Source: JBKDZR01 sp047971485
Lineage (GTDB): Bacteria; Pseudomonadota; Alphaproteobacteria; Rhodobacterales; Rhodobacteraceae
Length of the DNA stretch: 6,610 bases
Direction: 5' to 3'
NCBI GenBank assembly: GCA_047971485.1
Contig: JBKDZR010000022.1
Location: 1-6,610, forward strand
The notes beneath the pieces are model-generated. The model saw nothing but the letters and a program-made list of their open reading frames with translations. It searched no databases and had not been told where the DNA came from. Position 1 is the first letter of the stretch; every line of letters starts with the position of its first letter. The position numbers and the translations under genes are program-made. Positions 1 to 6,292 of the stretch are shown here, piece after piece.

Positions 1-551
1 ACCCCCTGGCAGGACCCGTCCTCGGACATGATCAGGTCGATGGCGAAATATTCGATATAGAATTCCGCGTTGTTCTTCAGGCTCTGGCCATACAGCGTGT
101 GCAGAATGGCGTGGCCGGTGCGGTCGGCCGCCGCACAGGTGCGCTGCACCGGGGGGCCTTCGCCGAATTCCGTGGTGTGGCCGCCAAAGGGGCGCTGGTA
201 GATCCGGCCCTCTTCGGTGCGCGAAAACGGCACACCGTAATGTTCCAGCTCATAAACGGCCTTTGGCGCCTCTCGGACCAGGTACTCCATGGCATCCATG
301 TCACCCAGCCAGTCGGACCCCTTGATCGTGTCATACATATGCCACTGCCAGTTGTCCGGCCCCATGTTGCCCAGCGAGGCCGCGATGCCCCCCTGCGCCG
401 CCACGGTGTGGGACCGGGTCGGGAAAACCTTAGTCACACAGGCGGTCTTCAGCCCCTGCTCGGCCATGCCCAGCGTTGCCCGAAGCCCCGCGCCACCGGC
501 ACCGACGACGACCACATCGTATTGGTGCGTCTCGTATTCATATGCTGCCAT
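1..551 (-). CDS. sdhA: Succinate dehydrogenase flavoprotein subunit, N-terminal part (cut by window edge)
   Basis: This is the catalytic FAD subunit of respiratory complex II, which oxidises succinate to fumarate on the cytoplasmic face of the membrane. The first 183 codons are present and the frame is open to the left edge; the full protein is usually about 600 residues. It begins MAAYEYETHQYDVVVVGAG, with a GAGGAG dinucleotide-binding loop at about residues 17-22. RSHTVAAQGG follows at 46-55, in which His48 is the expected site of covalent FAD attachment by family analogy, and GGHTTEFGEG lies at 123-132. The start is chosen because GGAG lies 8 nt upstream of the ATG and the N-terminus fits the family. 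It is 21 nt downstream of the sdhD stop, so it is the third gene of an sdhCDA(B) operon. No defect is seen in the visible part. Confidence 0.97.
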   Translation of the reverse strand, partial: MAAYEYETHQYDVVVVGAGGAGLRATLGMAEQGLKTACVTKVFPTRSHTVAAQGGIAASLGNMGPDNWQWHMYDTIKGSDWLGDMDAMEYLVREAPKAVYELEHYGVPFSRTEEGRIYQRPFGGHTTEFGEGPPVQRTCAAADRTGHAILHTLYGQSLKNNAEFYIEYFAIDLIMSEDGSCQG

Positions 552-572
552 TTGGGTTGCTCCGTACTTCTG

Positions 573-944
573 TTACAGGACCAGCCGCACCAGGCCATAA
601 AGCCCGGTGGCGATGGCGGCATAGCTGAGATAGGTGACGGCCAGCAGCATGACCTTGCGGGTCGTGCCGCCCAGGTAATCCTCGATGGTCATCTGGATGC
701 CGTTGGCGAAGTGGATAAAGCTGACCACGATGGTCAGGGCCGCGACGATGGCCGGGAAGGGCCGCTGGTAATAGGCGACCACCTCTTCATAGGGGCTGCC
801 CAGGATGGGGCCGAAGGTAAAGACGAACAGCGGCACCAGGATCAGCAGCGCCACCGAGGTCTGGGTCATGAACCAGTGATGGGCGGTGCCGCTTTTCGCG
901 GATCCCAGCCCCGTGGCGCGCTTGCGATCGGTCAGATATGACAT
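573..944 (-). CDS. sdhD: Succinate dehydrogenase membrane anchor subunit SdhD
   Basis: This is the small hydrophobic anchor of complex II, which with SdhC carries heme b and forms the ubiquinone site. It has 123 residues, normal for the family. The N-terminus (MSYLTDRKRATGLGSAKSGT) and the following HHWFMTQ closely resemble Paracoccus/Rhodobacter SdhD from memory. Three membrane segments are visible at about residues 29-49, 62-82 and 97-121. In the second, His78 in SFIHFANGIQMTIEDY is the expected heme ligand, and Asp89-Tyr90 is the conserved pair near the quinone site. The start follows the sdhC stop by 13 nt, with AGGGG 8 nt before the ATG, so it is cotranscribed with sdhC and sdhA. Confidence 0.96.
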   Translation of the reverse strand: MSYLTDRKRATGLGSAKSGTAHHWFMTQTSVALLILVPLFVFTFGPILGSPYEEVVAYYQRPFPAIVAALTIVVSFIHFANGIQMTIEDYLGGTTRKVMLLAVTYLSYAAIATGLYGLVRLVL

Positions 945-957
945 GCGGGCTGCCCCT

Positions 958-1347
958 TTATACGAAGATCAGAACGATAAGCGTCAGGACGAAGGACCCG
1001 CCGACGACGCCATAGGCCAGCTTTTGCGCCGAGGGCAGATCAAAGCCCCGGCCGCTGTCCCACCACAGGTGCCGCAGCCCGGCCAGCAGGTGATAGCACA
1101 GCGCCCAGACCGACAGGACCATGATCAGATCGCCAATCCAGGATGTGATCACAAAGTCAGCGACGGCAAAGGCCCCGGGCCCGGTGGCCGCAGCGGCGAA
1201 CCACCAGACGATCATCAACCCGGCCAGCAACATCGAGATTCCGGTGATCCGGGTCAGGATCGACGTCACGGATGTGTATTGCAAGCGATAGTATTTTCCG
1301 AGCATGAAGGGCGAAAGCGGACGCTTGCCCCGGTTCACATCGGCCAT
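958..1347 (-). CDS. sdhC: Succinate dehydrogenase cytochrome b556 subunit SdhC
   Basis: This is the large membrane anchor and cytochrome b subunit of complex II, and the first gene of the sdh operon here. It has 129 residues with three hydrophobic segments at about 36-56, 64-92 and 108-128. The family signatures are clear. SILTRITG at 29-36 supplies Ser29 and Arg33, the counterparts of the quinone-site residues. YHLLAGLRHLWWD at 85-97 contains His86, the likely heme ligand, and the RHLxxD signature. The position often occupied by His in SI(L)HR is Thr32; as I recall Paracoccus has Thr there too, so it is not a defect. The ATG is preceded by AAGGGGG, whose last G is 5 nt before the start. The coding sequence contains a perfect TGTGATCACA at 1144-1153, annotated separately. 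Confidence 0.96.
   Translation of the reverse strand: MADVNRGKRPLSPFMLGKYYRLQYTSVTSILTRITGISMLLAGLMIVWWFAAAATGPGAFAVADFVITSWIGDLIMVLSVWALCYHLLAGLRHLWWDSGRGFDLPSAQKLAYGVVGGSFVLTLIVLIFV
1144..1153. promoter_or_regulatory. Possible intragenic operator TGTGATCACA inside sdhC
   Basis: This is an exact copy of the 10-bp palindrome found in the operators upstream of sdhC and sucC, but single and within the sdhC reading frame (codons for Val-Ile-Thr). The outer base on the A-rich side also matches (TGTGATCACAA). It lies about 200 bp downstream of the sdhC start. It could be a secondary or roadblock site for the same regulator, or coincidence. Confidence 0.3.
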
Positions 1348-1468
1348 GGGAACCCCCTTATGTGCTGAAATCCCTGAGTCGGTACGCTCTTATCATCTTT
1401 CAGTCAGTTGTCAGTGTACACCGCCGGTATCAGTGCCATGTTTTGGTTCGATTTTGAATGTTTTTTCA
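1348..1468 (-). promoter_or_regulatory. sdhC leader and promoter region
   Basis: This non-coding stretch lies between the bipartite operator and the sdhC start and is more AT-rich than the surrounding genes. The promoter of the sdh operon should lie here. On the minus strand a weak sigma-70-like arrangement is CTGACA followed about 14-16 nt later by GATAAG/TAAGAG (around 1388-1410). The spacing is not ideal, so this placement is tentative and would fit an activator-dependent promoter. An 8-bp palindrome GTGTACAC is at 1414-1421. No small open frame with a ribosome binding site was found. Confidence 0.4.
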
Positions 1469-1505
1469 TTTTGTGATCACAGTTTAAAACGCCGTGATCA
1501 CAAAA
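1469..1505. promoter_or_regulatory. Bipartite palindromic operator upstream of sdhC
   Basis: The 37-bp element reads TTTT, GTGATCAC (1473-1480), 13 bp, GTGATCAC (1494-1501), AAAA. Each octamer is a perfect palindrome; the first extends to TGTGATCACA, while the second is CGTGATCACA. The centres are 21 bp apart, two helical turns, so two dimers would bind the same face of the DNA. The near centre is about 129 nt upstream of the sdhC start. The same layout precedes sucC. I infer a shared transcription factor, probably GntR-type. Whether it activates or represses cannot be read from the sequence. Confidence 0.75.
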
Positions 1506-1555
1506 CTTCGGAAAATACCCGTTTTTTGGGCAGCCCGGACCGCACCCGGACCGGA

Positions 1556-2590
1556 TCACAGCGGCAAAAGCGCCCAATAGTCGAAATCCAGCAAAACGCC
1601 GGGCAGGTATTTGCCCTCGGCATCCTTCAGCGCCCCCGGCGCGGTCCCGTCCGCCACCGCGACCAGACGCAACCGCAACGCCCCCACACCCGGCGCCGGG
1701 ACATGCGCCTTGTCCAGCACCTCGGACCAGGCGCGCACCGTGGTGCCCGCGAAGGCCGGGTTGGCATGGGCCCCGCCATTGATCGCCACGATCATCTGGG
1801 CATTGGCCAGGCCATTGAAGCTGAGCGCGCGAGCCAGGCTGATGATATGGCCGCCATAGATCAGCGGTCGCCCGTCAGGCCGCGCGGTGACATCGAAATG
1901 GACCTTGGCGGTGTTCTGCCACAGCCGGGTGGCCATCATGTGTTCCGCTTCCTGCAGCGTCACACCATCGACATGGTCTATGATCTCACCAACCCGATAA
2001 TCGGCCCAGCGGTGCGGTTCACCGGCCAGTGTGAAATCGTAGCCGGTGAAATCCAGCCCCTCGGGGACCACCAGATCCTCGGCCGCGACCGCCGGCGCCA
2101 GATCGGGCACAACGGTTTCGGGGGCCGGCGCCGCCGCATCGCGCTTGCGCAGCATCACCCAGCGGACATAGTCCAGCACGGTTTCGCCACGCTGGTTCAG
2201 GCCCAGGGTCTGCACCCAAACGATACCCGTCTTGCCATTGGACAGTTGCCGCAGCCCGATCACCCGCGACTCTGCCCGCAGGGTATCGCCTGGCCAGACC
2301 GACTTGAGAAACCGACCCTGGGCATAGCCCAGATTGGCCACCGCGTTCAGCGACACGTCCGGCACCGTCTTGCCAAAGACCATGTGAAACGCGGCCAGAT
2401 CCTCCAGCGGTGAGGCCGCCAACCCGCAGGACCGGGCGAATTCATCCGATGAATAAAGCGCAAACCGCGACGGGTAGAGCGCATGATAGAGCGCCCGTTC
2501 CCCGCCAGATACGGTGCGCGGAACGGCATGGCTGAGAACCTCGCCCAGGCTGTAATCCTCGAAAAAGCGGCCGGCAGAGGTTTTCGTCAT
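1556..2590 (-). CDS. mch: Mesaconyl-CoA hydratase (beta-methylmalyl-CoA dehydratase), MaoC-type
   Basis: This is a cytoplasmic enzyme of the ethylmalonyl-CoA pathway that interconverts mesaconyl-CoA and beta-methylmalyl-CoA, the step before cleavage to glyoxylate and propionyl-CoA. The 344 residues match the roughly 340 of Rhodobacter Mch. It shows two hot-dog (MaoC-like) halves, at about residues 8-150 and 195-342, joined by a Pro/Ala-rich linker (151-175). Recognisable stretches are FFEDYSLGE near the N-terminus, SVWPGDTLRAESRVIGLR at 97-114, and HFD...LIYGGHIISLARALSFNG at 231-260, which probably forms part of the CoA and active-site region of the second half. The ATG at 2590 is chosen over an in-frame ATG 42 codons upstream because it overlaps the preceding stop (TGATG), has GGGAG 7 nt before it, and gives the family N-terminus. 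It is the last gene of the mcl2 operon. No clear intrinsic terminator follows. Confidence 0.92.
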   Translation of the reverse strand: MTKTSAGRFFEDYSLGEVLSHAVPRTVSGGERALYHALYPSRFALYSSDEFARSCGLAASPLEDLAAFHMVFGKTVPDVSLNAVANLGYAQGRFLKSVWPGDTLRAESRVIGLRQLSNGKTGIVWVQTLGLNQRGETVLDYVRWVMLRKRDAAAPAPETVVPDLAPAVAAEDLVVPEGLDFTGYDFTLAGEPHRWADYRVGEIIDHVDGVTLQEAEHMMATRLWQNTAKVHFDVTARPDGRPLIYGGHIISLARALSFNGLANAQMIVAINGGAHANPAFAGTTVRAWSEVLDKAHVPAPGVGALRLRLVAVADGTAPGALKDAEGKYLPGVLLDFDYWALLPL

Positions 2591-2793
2591 CACTGTTCTC
2601 CCAGTTTCAAATCGGTGGAATAGCGCCCCTCGACCTCCTTGGTCACGGCCTGACCACAGCGCATGACACCACGCGCGGCGTCGAAGGCGTAGGTTGGCGG
2701 GCCATACAGGTCCCACCCCTTGTCCAACGCGGCCGAGACCTTGTGGCAGAAGGCCGAGGTGTCATCCTCGGACAGAAAGCGATAAAGTTTCAT
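2590..2793 (-). CDS. Small DUF1737-family protein
   Basis: This 67-residue soluble protein begins MKLYRFLSEDDTSAFCHKVS and ends EVEGRYSTDLKLGEQ. The pattern of an N-terminal KLYRFL, a central AALDKGWDLYGPPTYAF and a C-terminal GQAVTKEVEG fits the DUF1737 family, which has no assigned function as far as I know. Two cysteines (Cys16, Cys46) are present but no metal-binding motif is evident. The start at 2793 follows the NnrU-family stop by 4 nt (TGA-AATC-ATG), with only a weak GGA before it, so translation is probably coupled to the upstream gene. An in-frame ATG 19 codons upstream lies within the preceding gene and gives an unlikely N-terminus. Its stop overlaps the mch start by 1 nt. The position suggests a role tied to the ethylmalonyl-CoA operon, but this is inference only. 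Confidence 0.85.
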   Translation of the reverse strand: MKLYRFLSEDDTSAFCHKVSAALDKGWDLYGPPTYAFDAARGVMRCGQAVTKEVEGRYSTDLKLGEQ

Positions 2794-2797
2794 GATT

Positions 2798-3343
2798 TCA
2801 TCCGAACGGGTTGTAACCAAGCCAGCCATGGATCCAGCCAACGATGCCAAACAGCACCAGCGTTGCCAAGACCGAGGTGATTTCCTTACGGACTGGCCCG
2901 GCGGAGGGCGGGGTCCAGGCGGGCTGAAGACGGTTCAGCAGGACGATCTCGGCCACGGCCCAGACCAGCAGACCGCCGAACAGCACGACCGAGGCAAGAT
3001 CGCCGTTGACCAGCAGATGGGCCACCGCCCACAGCGCAAAGCCGATCAGCTGCGGATGGCGAATATAGCGGTGCAGCCGCGTCTTGGCCCCGGACACAGC
3101 GAACAGGTAAAACCCGACCAGAACCAACAGGTTGTTCAGGTGACGCAGGCCATGGGGCGGTTCCCAGACCGGGATCGGGGCCGCCCCGCGAAACCCGAGG
3201 ATCATCAGGATCACGCCGACCCCGATCACCCCGGCGCTGATCGCGCGCGCAGCCCCGCCGGCAGCACCGTAGGCGCCGGGCAACAGGCGGCGCCAGAAGT
3301 GCCCCACCCACCACAGCGCCAGGCCGAACAGCAACCAGATCAT
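2798..3343 (-). CDS. NnrU-family integral membrane protein
   Basis: This 181-residue polytopic membrane protein has about five or six hydrophobic segments (around residues 1-18, 34-51, 69-85, 97-112, 116-136 and 155-173). The family signature is RHPQLIGFALWAVAHLLVNGD at 95-115 (given here only as the signature's position: RHPQ at 95-98, HLLVNGD at 109-115). NnrU proteins were named from denitrification gene clusters, and the plant carotenoid isomerase Z-ISO, a heme protein, is a relative. Several conserved-looking histidines (His15, His64, His68, His91, His96, His109) could be heme or metal ligands, but that is inferred. No denitrification gene is in view. The ATG overlaps the mcl2 stop by 4 nt (ATGA), with GGAGG only 4 nt upstream, indicating translational coupling. 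The actual reaction or role is unknown. Confidence 0.88.
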   Translation of the reverse strand: MIWLLFGLALWWVGHFWRRLLPGAYGAAGGAARAISAGVIGVGVILMILGFRGAAPIPVWEPPHGLRHLNNLLVLVGFYLFAVSGAKTRLHRYIRHPQLIGFALWAVAHLLVNGDLASVVLFGGLLVWAVAEIVLLNRLQPAWTPPSAGPVRKEITSVLATLVLFGIVGWIHGWLGYNPFG

Positions 3344-4215
3344 GCCGCCTCCAACGCCGCAATGGCGGCCGCTTTGGCCAGGGTCTGGCGCGCGGTTTCG
3401 ATATGCAGGTTTTCAACGATCCGCCCATCGACCACCGCCACACCCTGGCCACGGGCCTCTGCCTCTTCAAAAGCGGCGATCTGGCGGCGGGCCAGGTCGA
3501 TCTCATCGGCGGTGGGGGCAAAGCTGGCATTGGCCAGCGCCACCTGCGCGGGGTGGATCAGGGATTTGCCATCAAAGCCCATGTCCCGGCCCTGTTCGCA
3601 TTCGACACGCAGCCCGTCCTCATCCTTGAAGGCGTTATAAACCCCGTCGATCACCGTGATCCCATGGGCGCGCGCCGCCAACACACACAATTGCAGCGCG
3701 GTCAGCAGCGGTTCGCGATCGGTACGGAACCGGGTGGTCAGATCCTTGGCCAGATCGTTGGTGCCCAGGATAAAGCCACCCATGCGCGGGGCCCCGGCGA
3801 TCTCGGCAGCATTCAATACGCCCAGCGGGGTTTCGATCATCGCCCAGATCGCAGTGTTCTCACAGCCCGGGATCGCATCCAGCCGCGCCGCCACCTCGGC
3901 AACCTGCGCCGCCGATCCGACCTTGGGCAACAGGATGGCCTGGGGGGCGATGGCGGCAATGGTTTCGAAATCGGCCTGGCCCCAATCGGTGTCGAACCCG
4001 TTCAACCGCACCATCTGATAGCGGGCGCCATAGCCCCCGGCCTTCAACGTCTCGGCCAGCAAGATCCGGGCCTCGGCCTTGGCCTCGATGGCAACGGCAT
4101 CCTCCAGATCGAAGATGATCGCATCGACCGGCAGGGTCCTGGCCTTGTCCAGCGCCCGCGCATTCGAGCCGGGGATATACAGGACGGACCGAAACGGTCG
4201 GGCGGGATCAGACAT
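3340..4215 (-). CDS. mcl2: CitE-family malyl-CoA enzyme, probably (3S)-malyl-CoA thioesterase
   Basis: This is a cytoplasmic TIM-barrel enzyme of the HpcH/HpaI-CitE superfamily with 291 residues. Its most likely job is hydrolysis of (3S)-malyl-CoA to malate and CoA, completing the apparent malate synthase activity of the ethylmalonyl-CoA pathway; Rhodobacter sphaeroides Mcl2 has similar length and neighbours. Visible family motifs are RSVLYIPGSN (9-18), IFDLEDAV (34-41), MVRLNG with Arg70, LPKVG (96-100), MIETPLG with Glu128 as likely Mg ligand, LGTNDL with Asp154 as the second, and GKSLIHPAQV (217-226). It is clearly shorter and different at the N-terminus from Mcl1 (about 318 residues). A lyase activity cannot be excluded from sequence alone. 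The start is fixed by GGAGG 8 nt upstream of the ATG. It is the first gene of the operon leading to mch. Confidence 0.9.
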   Translation of the reverse strand: MSDPARPFRSVLYIPGSNARALDKARTLPVDAIIFDLEDAVAIEAKAEARILLAETLKAGGYGARYQMVRLNGFDTDWGQADFETIAAIAPQAILLPKVGSAAQVAEVAARLDAIPGCENTAIWAMIETPLGVLNAAEIAGAPRMGGFILGTNDLAKDLTTRFRTDREPLLTALQLCVLAARAHGITVIDGVYNAFKDEDGLRVECEQGRDMGFDGKSLIHPAQVALANASFAPTADEIDLARRQIAAFEEAEARGQGVAVVDGRIVENLHIETARQTLAKAAAIAALEAA

Positions 4216-4449
4216 GATTCTTACCTCCGGGGTTTTCGGCTGTATCCCATGGAAGCCCCGCGCCCGACAAGCAACGGGTCCCCCACGCTGTCCCAAGGCC
4301 GGGCGGCCTGCGGCGCTTTGCCCCGAACTGCATGCTTTCTGGGCAGCACGCCCCCGATCCCACTGCCAGAACACGGCCCCCGGCTTGAAAGGAGCGCACT
4401 TTCCGACTAGGCCACAGGGCGAAGGACCAACCAAGAGGGATCAGGATCC
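4216..4449. promoter_or_regulatory. Divergent promoter region between mcl2 and mdh
   Basis: This 234-nt GC-rich gap drives transcription both ways. For mcl2 (minus strand) a plausible sigma-70 promoter is TTGTCG (4270-4265) and GATACA (4246-4241) with an 18-nt spacer, giving a short leader. For mdh (plus strand) TTGAAA at 4385-4390 is a possible -35 box, but the matching -10 (around 4405-4413, GACTAGGCC) is poor. A small inverted repeat GAAAG-N7-CTTTC lies at 4387-4403. No GTGATCAC palindrome is present, unlike the regions before sdhC and sucC. No coding potential is seen. Confidence 0.4.
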
Positions 4450-5412
4450 ATGGCCAGAGCCAAAATCGCGCTGATCGGCGCCGGACAGATCGGCGGCACG
4501 CTTGCCCATCTGGCGGTGCTCAAGGAACTGGGCGACGTCGTTCTGTTCGACATCGCCGAGGGCACGCCCCAGGGCAAGGCGCTGGATATCGCCGAATCCG
4601 GGCCGGTCGAGGGCTTCGACGCGGTTCTCAAGGGCGCCAATGACTATGCCGATATCGCTGGTGCCGATGTCTGCATCGTCACCGCCGGTGTGCCGCGCAA
4701 GCCGGGCATGAGCCGCGATGACCTGCTGGGCATCAACCTGAAGGTGATGAAGGCCGTAGGCGAGGGCATCCGCGATCACGCCCCCAACGCCTTCGTCATC
4801 TGCATCACCAACCCGCTGGATGCGATGGTCTGGGCGTTGCAGAAGTTCTCGGGGCTGCCGGCCAACAAGGTCTGCGGCATGGCCGGTGTGCTGGACAGCG
4901 CCCGCTTCCGCCACTTCCTGAGCGTCGAGTTCAACGTCTCCATGCGCGACGTCACCGCCTTCGTTCTGGGTGGCCATGGCGACACAATGGTGCCGCTGGC
5001 GCGCTATTCCACCGTGGCCGGCATCCCGCTGCCCGATCTGGTGCAGATGGGCTGGACCACCCAGGACAAGCTGGATGCCATCGTGCAGCGCACCCGTGAT
5101 GGCGGTGCCGAGATCGTCGGCCTGCTGAAAACCGGGTCGGCCTTCTACGCCCCGGCGACCAGCGCCATCGAGATGGCCGAAGCCTATCTGAAAGACCAAA
5201 AGCGCCTGCTGCCCTGTGCCGCCTATTGCGACGGCGAATTCGGGCTCAAGGGCTTTTATGTGGGGGTCCCCACGGTCATCGGCGCCGGCGGAATCGAGCG
5301 GATCGTCGACATCAAGCTGGCCAAGGACGAACAGGTGATGTTCGACAAGTCGGTTGATGCGGTGAAGAGCCTGGTTGCCGCCTGCAAGACCATTGATGAA
5401 AGCCTGGCCTGA
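4450..5412 (+). CDS. mdh: Malate dehydrogenase, NAD-dependent, LDH-like type
   Basis: This TCA-cycle enzyme oxidises malate to oxaloacetate with NAD in the cytoplasm. The 320 residues are the standard length of the LDH-like bacterial class. The Rossmann loop is GAGQIG at 10-15. Asp34, at the end of the second strand (VVLFDIAEG), indicates NAD rather than NADP. VPRKPGMSRDD (81-91) carries substrate arginines Arg83 and Arg89, TNPLD (120-124) has Asn121, and DSARFR (149-154) has Asp149 and Arg152. GGHGD (174-178) contains the catalytic His176. All key residues are intact. The start has GAGGGA 9 nt upstream and gives the usual MARAKIALIGAG N-terminus. It diverges from mcl2, whose product malate is its substrate, and may be cotranscribed with the downstream glycosyltransferase. 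Confidence 0.98.
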   Translation: MARAKIALIGAGQIGGTLAHLAVLKELGDVVLFDIAEGTPQGKALDIAESGPVEGFDAVLKGANDYADIAGADVCIVTAGVPRKPGMSRDDLLGINLKVMKAVGEGIRDHAPNAFVICITNPLDAMVWALQKFSGLPANKVCGMAGVLDSARFRHFLSVEFNVSMRDVTAFVLGGHGDTMVPLARYSTVAGIPLPDLVQMGWTTQDKLDAIVQRTRDGGAEIVGLLKTGSAFYAPATSAIEMAEAYLKDQKRLLPCAAYCDGEFGLKGFYVGVPTVIGAGGIERIVDIKLAKDEQVMFDKSVDAVKSLVAACKTIDESLA

Positions 5413-5422
5413 TCGGCCAGCC

Positions 5423-5450
5423 CGCCCGGCGGCCAGCGCGCTGCCGGGCG
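5423..5450 (+). terminator. GC-rich hairpin after mdh, without T-tract
   Basis: CGCCCGGC (5423-5430) pairs perfectly with GCCGGGCG (5443-5450), leaving a 12-nt loop that itself contains the palindrome AGCGCGCT. The mdh stop is 10 nt upstream and the next gene begins 23 nt downstream. No run of T follows (ACACAACGG), so it is not a standard intrinsic terminator. It may stabilise the mdh transcript 3' end or lower expression of the downstream gene. Confidence 0.4.
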
Positions 5451-5473
5451 ACACAACGGATGCATCGCCTGAG

Positions 5474-6292
5474 ATGACCACCCCTGTTTCTCCGGCCCCG
5501 CGCGGGGTTGTCCTGGCCGCCTCGGGCCGGCGCTATGTGACCCTGGCCCGCCAGACCGCCGAAAGCATCGCCGCCACCTGCCCCGGCCTGCCCGTCGATC
5601 TGTTCACCGATGGCGACACCGATCCCGGCCCCTTCGCCCAGGTCCACAAGCTGGATCGCAGCTGGTTCCGCCCCAAATTCGAAGCGCTGGTCCGGTCCCG
5701 CTTTGAGCGCACCCTCTATATGGACGTGGATATCGTCGTGGTTGGCGATCTGAGCGATGTGTTCGACATCCTCGACCGCTTCGACATCGCCGCAACCCAC
5801 GTCCAGAACCGCAATCAAAGCTTTGCCATGCGCCCCTGGCGCAAACCCCTGCCCAACGCCTTTCCCCAGATCAATGGCGGGCTGATGGCCGTGAAACGAT
5901 CCGCCGACACGGACGCGCTGTTTCAAGCCGTGCAACAGGCACTGATCGAGGAAAACCTGCCCCAGGATCAACCCGTCCTGCGCGAATTGCTTTATGACAG
6001 CGACCTGCGGCTGGCCATCCTGCCCCCGGAATACAACCTGCGCGACCGGACGCTCTGGCGCTTTTCCGGGTCGAAACTGCCCGCGCCGCGGGTCCTGCAC
6101 AACACCGCCTTCATCACCCGCATGACCGACGATGGCCCGCCACCGTCGCCGGACCAGATCTATGGCCGCTGGTTCATGCGCCACGTCCGCAAGATGATCG
6201 CCGCCGACCGCCAGCTGACCCCCGGCACCCGGGCCCGCGCCGCCGCGCCCTTCGACATCCCCGGCCAGATCCGCGACCTGCTGCGGCGCTAG
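5474..6292 (+). CDS. Putative GT-A fold glycosyltransferase (GT8-like)
   Basis: This 272-residue soluble protein has features of nucleotide-sugar-dependent glycosyltransferases. It has an N-terminal strand-rich start (GVVLAASGRRYVTLARQTAESI) and RPKFEAL at 66-72. LYMDVDIVVVGDLSDVFD at 81-98 has the metal-binding DxD as Asp84-Val-Asp86. INGGLMAVKR follows at 133-142, DQPVLRELL at 165-173, LPPEYN at 183-188, and VLHNTAF with His209 as a possible third metal ligand. The order DxD, NGG, DQ, and late His is typical of the GT8 and related families. No signal peptide or membrane segment is seen. The donor, acceptor and pathway cannot be deduced. The start at 5474 is preferred because upstream in-frame ATGs (5375, 5396) lie within mdh, though its ribosome binding site is weak. 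It lies 61 nt after mdh and is an unexpected neighbour for TCA genes. Confidence 0.75.
   Translation: MTTPVSPAPRGVVLAASGRRYVTLARQTAESIAATCPGLPVDLFTDGDTDPGPFAQVHKLDRSWFRPKFEALVRSRFERTLYMDVDIVVVGDLSDVFDILDRFDIAATHVQNRNQSFAMRPWRKPLPNAFPQINGGLMAVKRSADTDALFQAVQQALIEENLPQDQPVLRELLYDSDLRLAILPPEYNLRDRTLWRFSGSKLPAPRVLHNTAFITRMTDDGPPPSPDQIYGRWFMRHVRKMIAADRQLTPGTRARAAAPFDIPGQIRDLLRR

Noticed and set aside
99..941. Long open frame on the plus strand opposite sdhA and sdhD
   Set aside because: The minus strand encodes unmistakable SdhA and SdhD; the plus-strand translation is rich in Gly, Arg, His and Gln with no recognisable domain, as expected of an antisense frame in GC-rich DNA.
1472..1481. TGTGATCACA as a CRP or FNR site
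   Set aside because: CRP needs TGTGA and TCACA separated by 6 bp and FNR uses TTGAT-N4-ATCAA; here the halves abut directly.
1531..1555. Repeated GGTCCGGG units just after the mch stop as a terminator
   Set aside because: They are direct, not inverted, repeats and no stable stem followed by T residues is formed on the minus strand.
1304..2413. Long plus-strand open frame opposite mesaconyl-CoA hydratase
   Set aside because: It overlaps a well-supported gene on the other strand, has low-complexity composition and no family signature.
3649..3661. Inverted repeat GATCAC-C-GTGATC inside mcl2
   Set aside because: Half-sites are in the opposite arrangement to the operator, and the bases are explained by the conserved protein segment GITVIDG.
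4441..5481. Minus-strand open frame covering all of mdh
   Set aside because: It is the mirror of mdh, whose catalytic motifs are all intact; the antisense protein resembles no known family.
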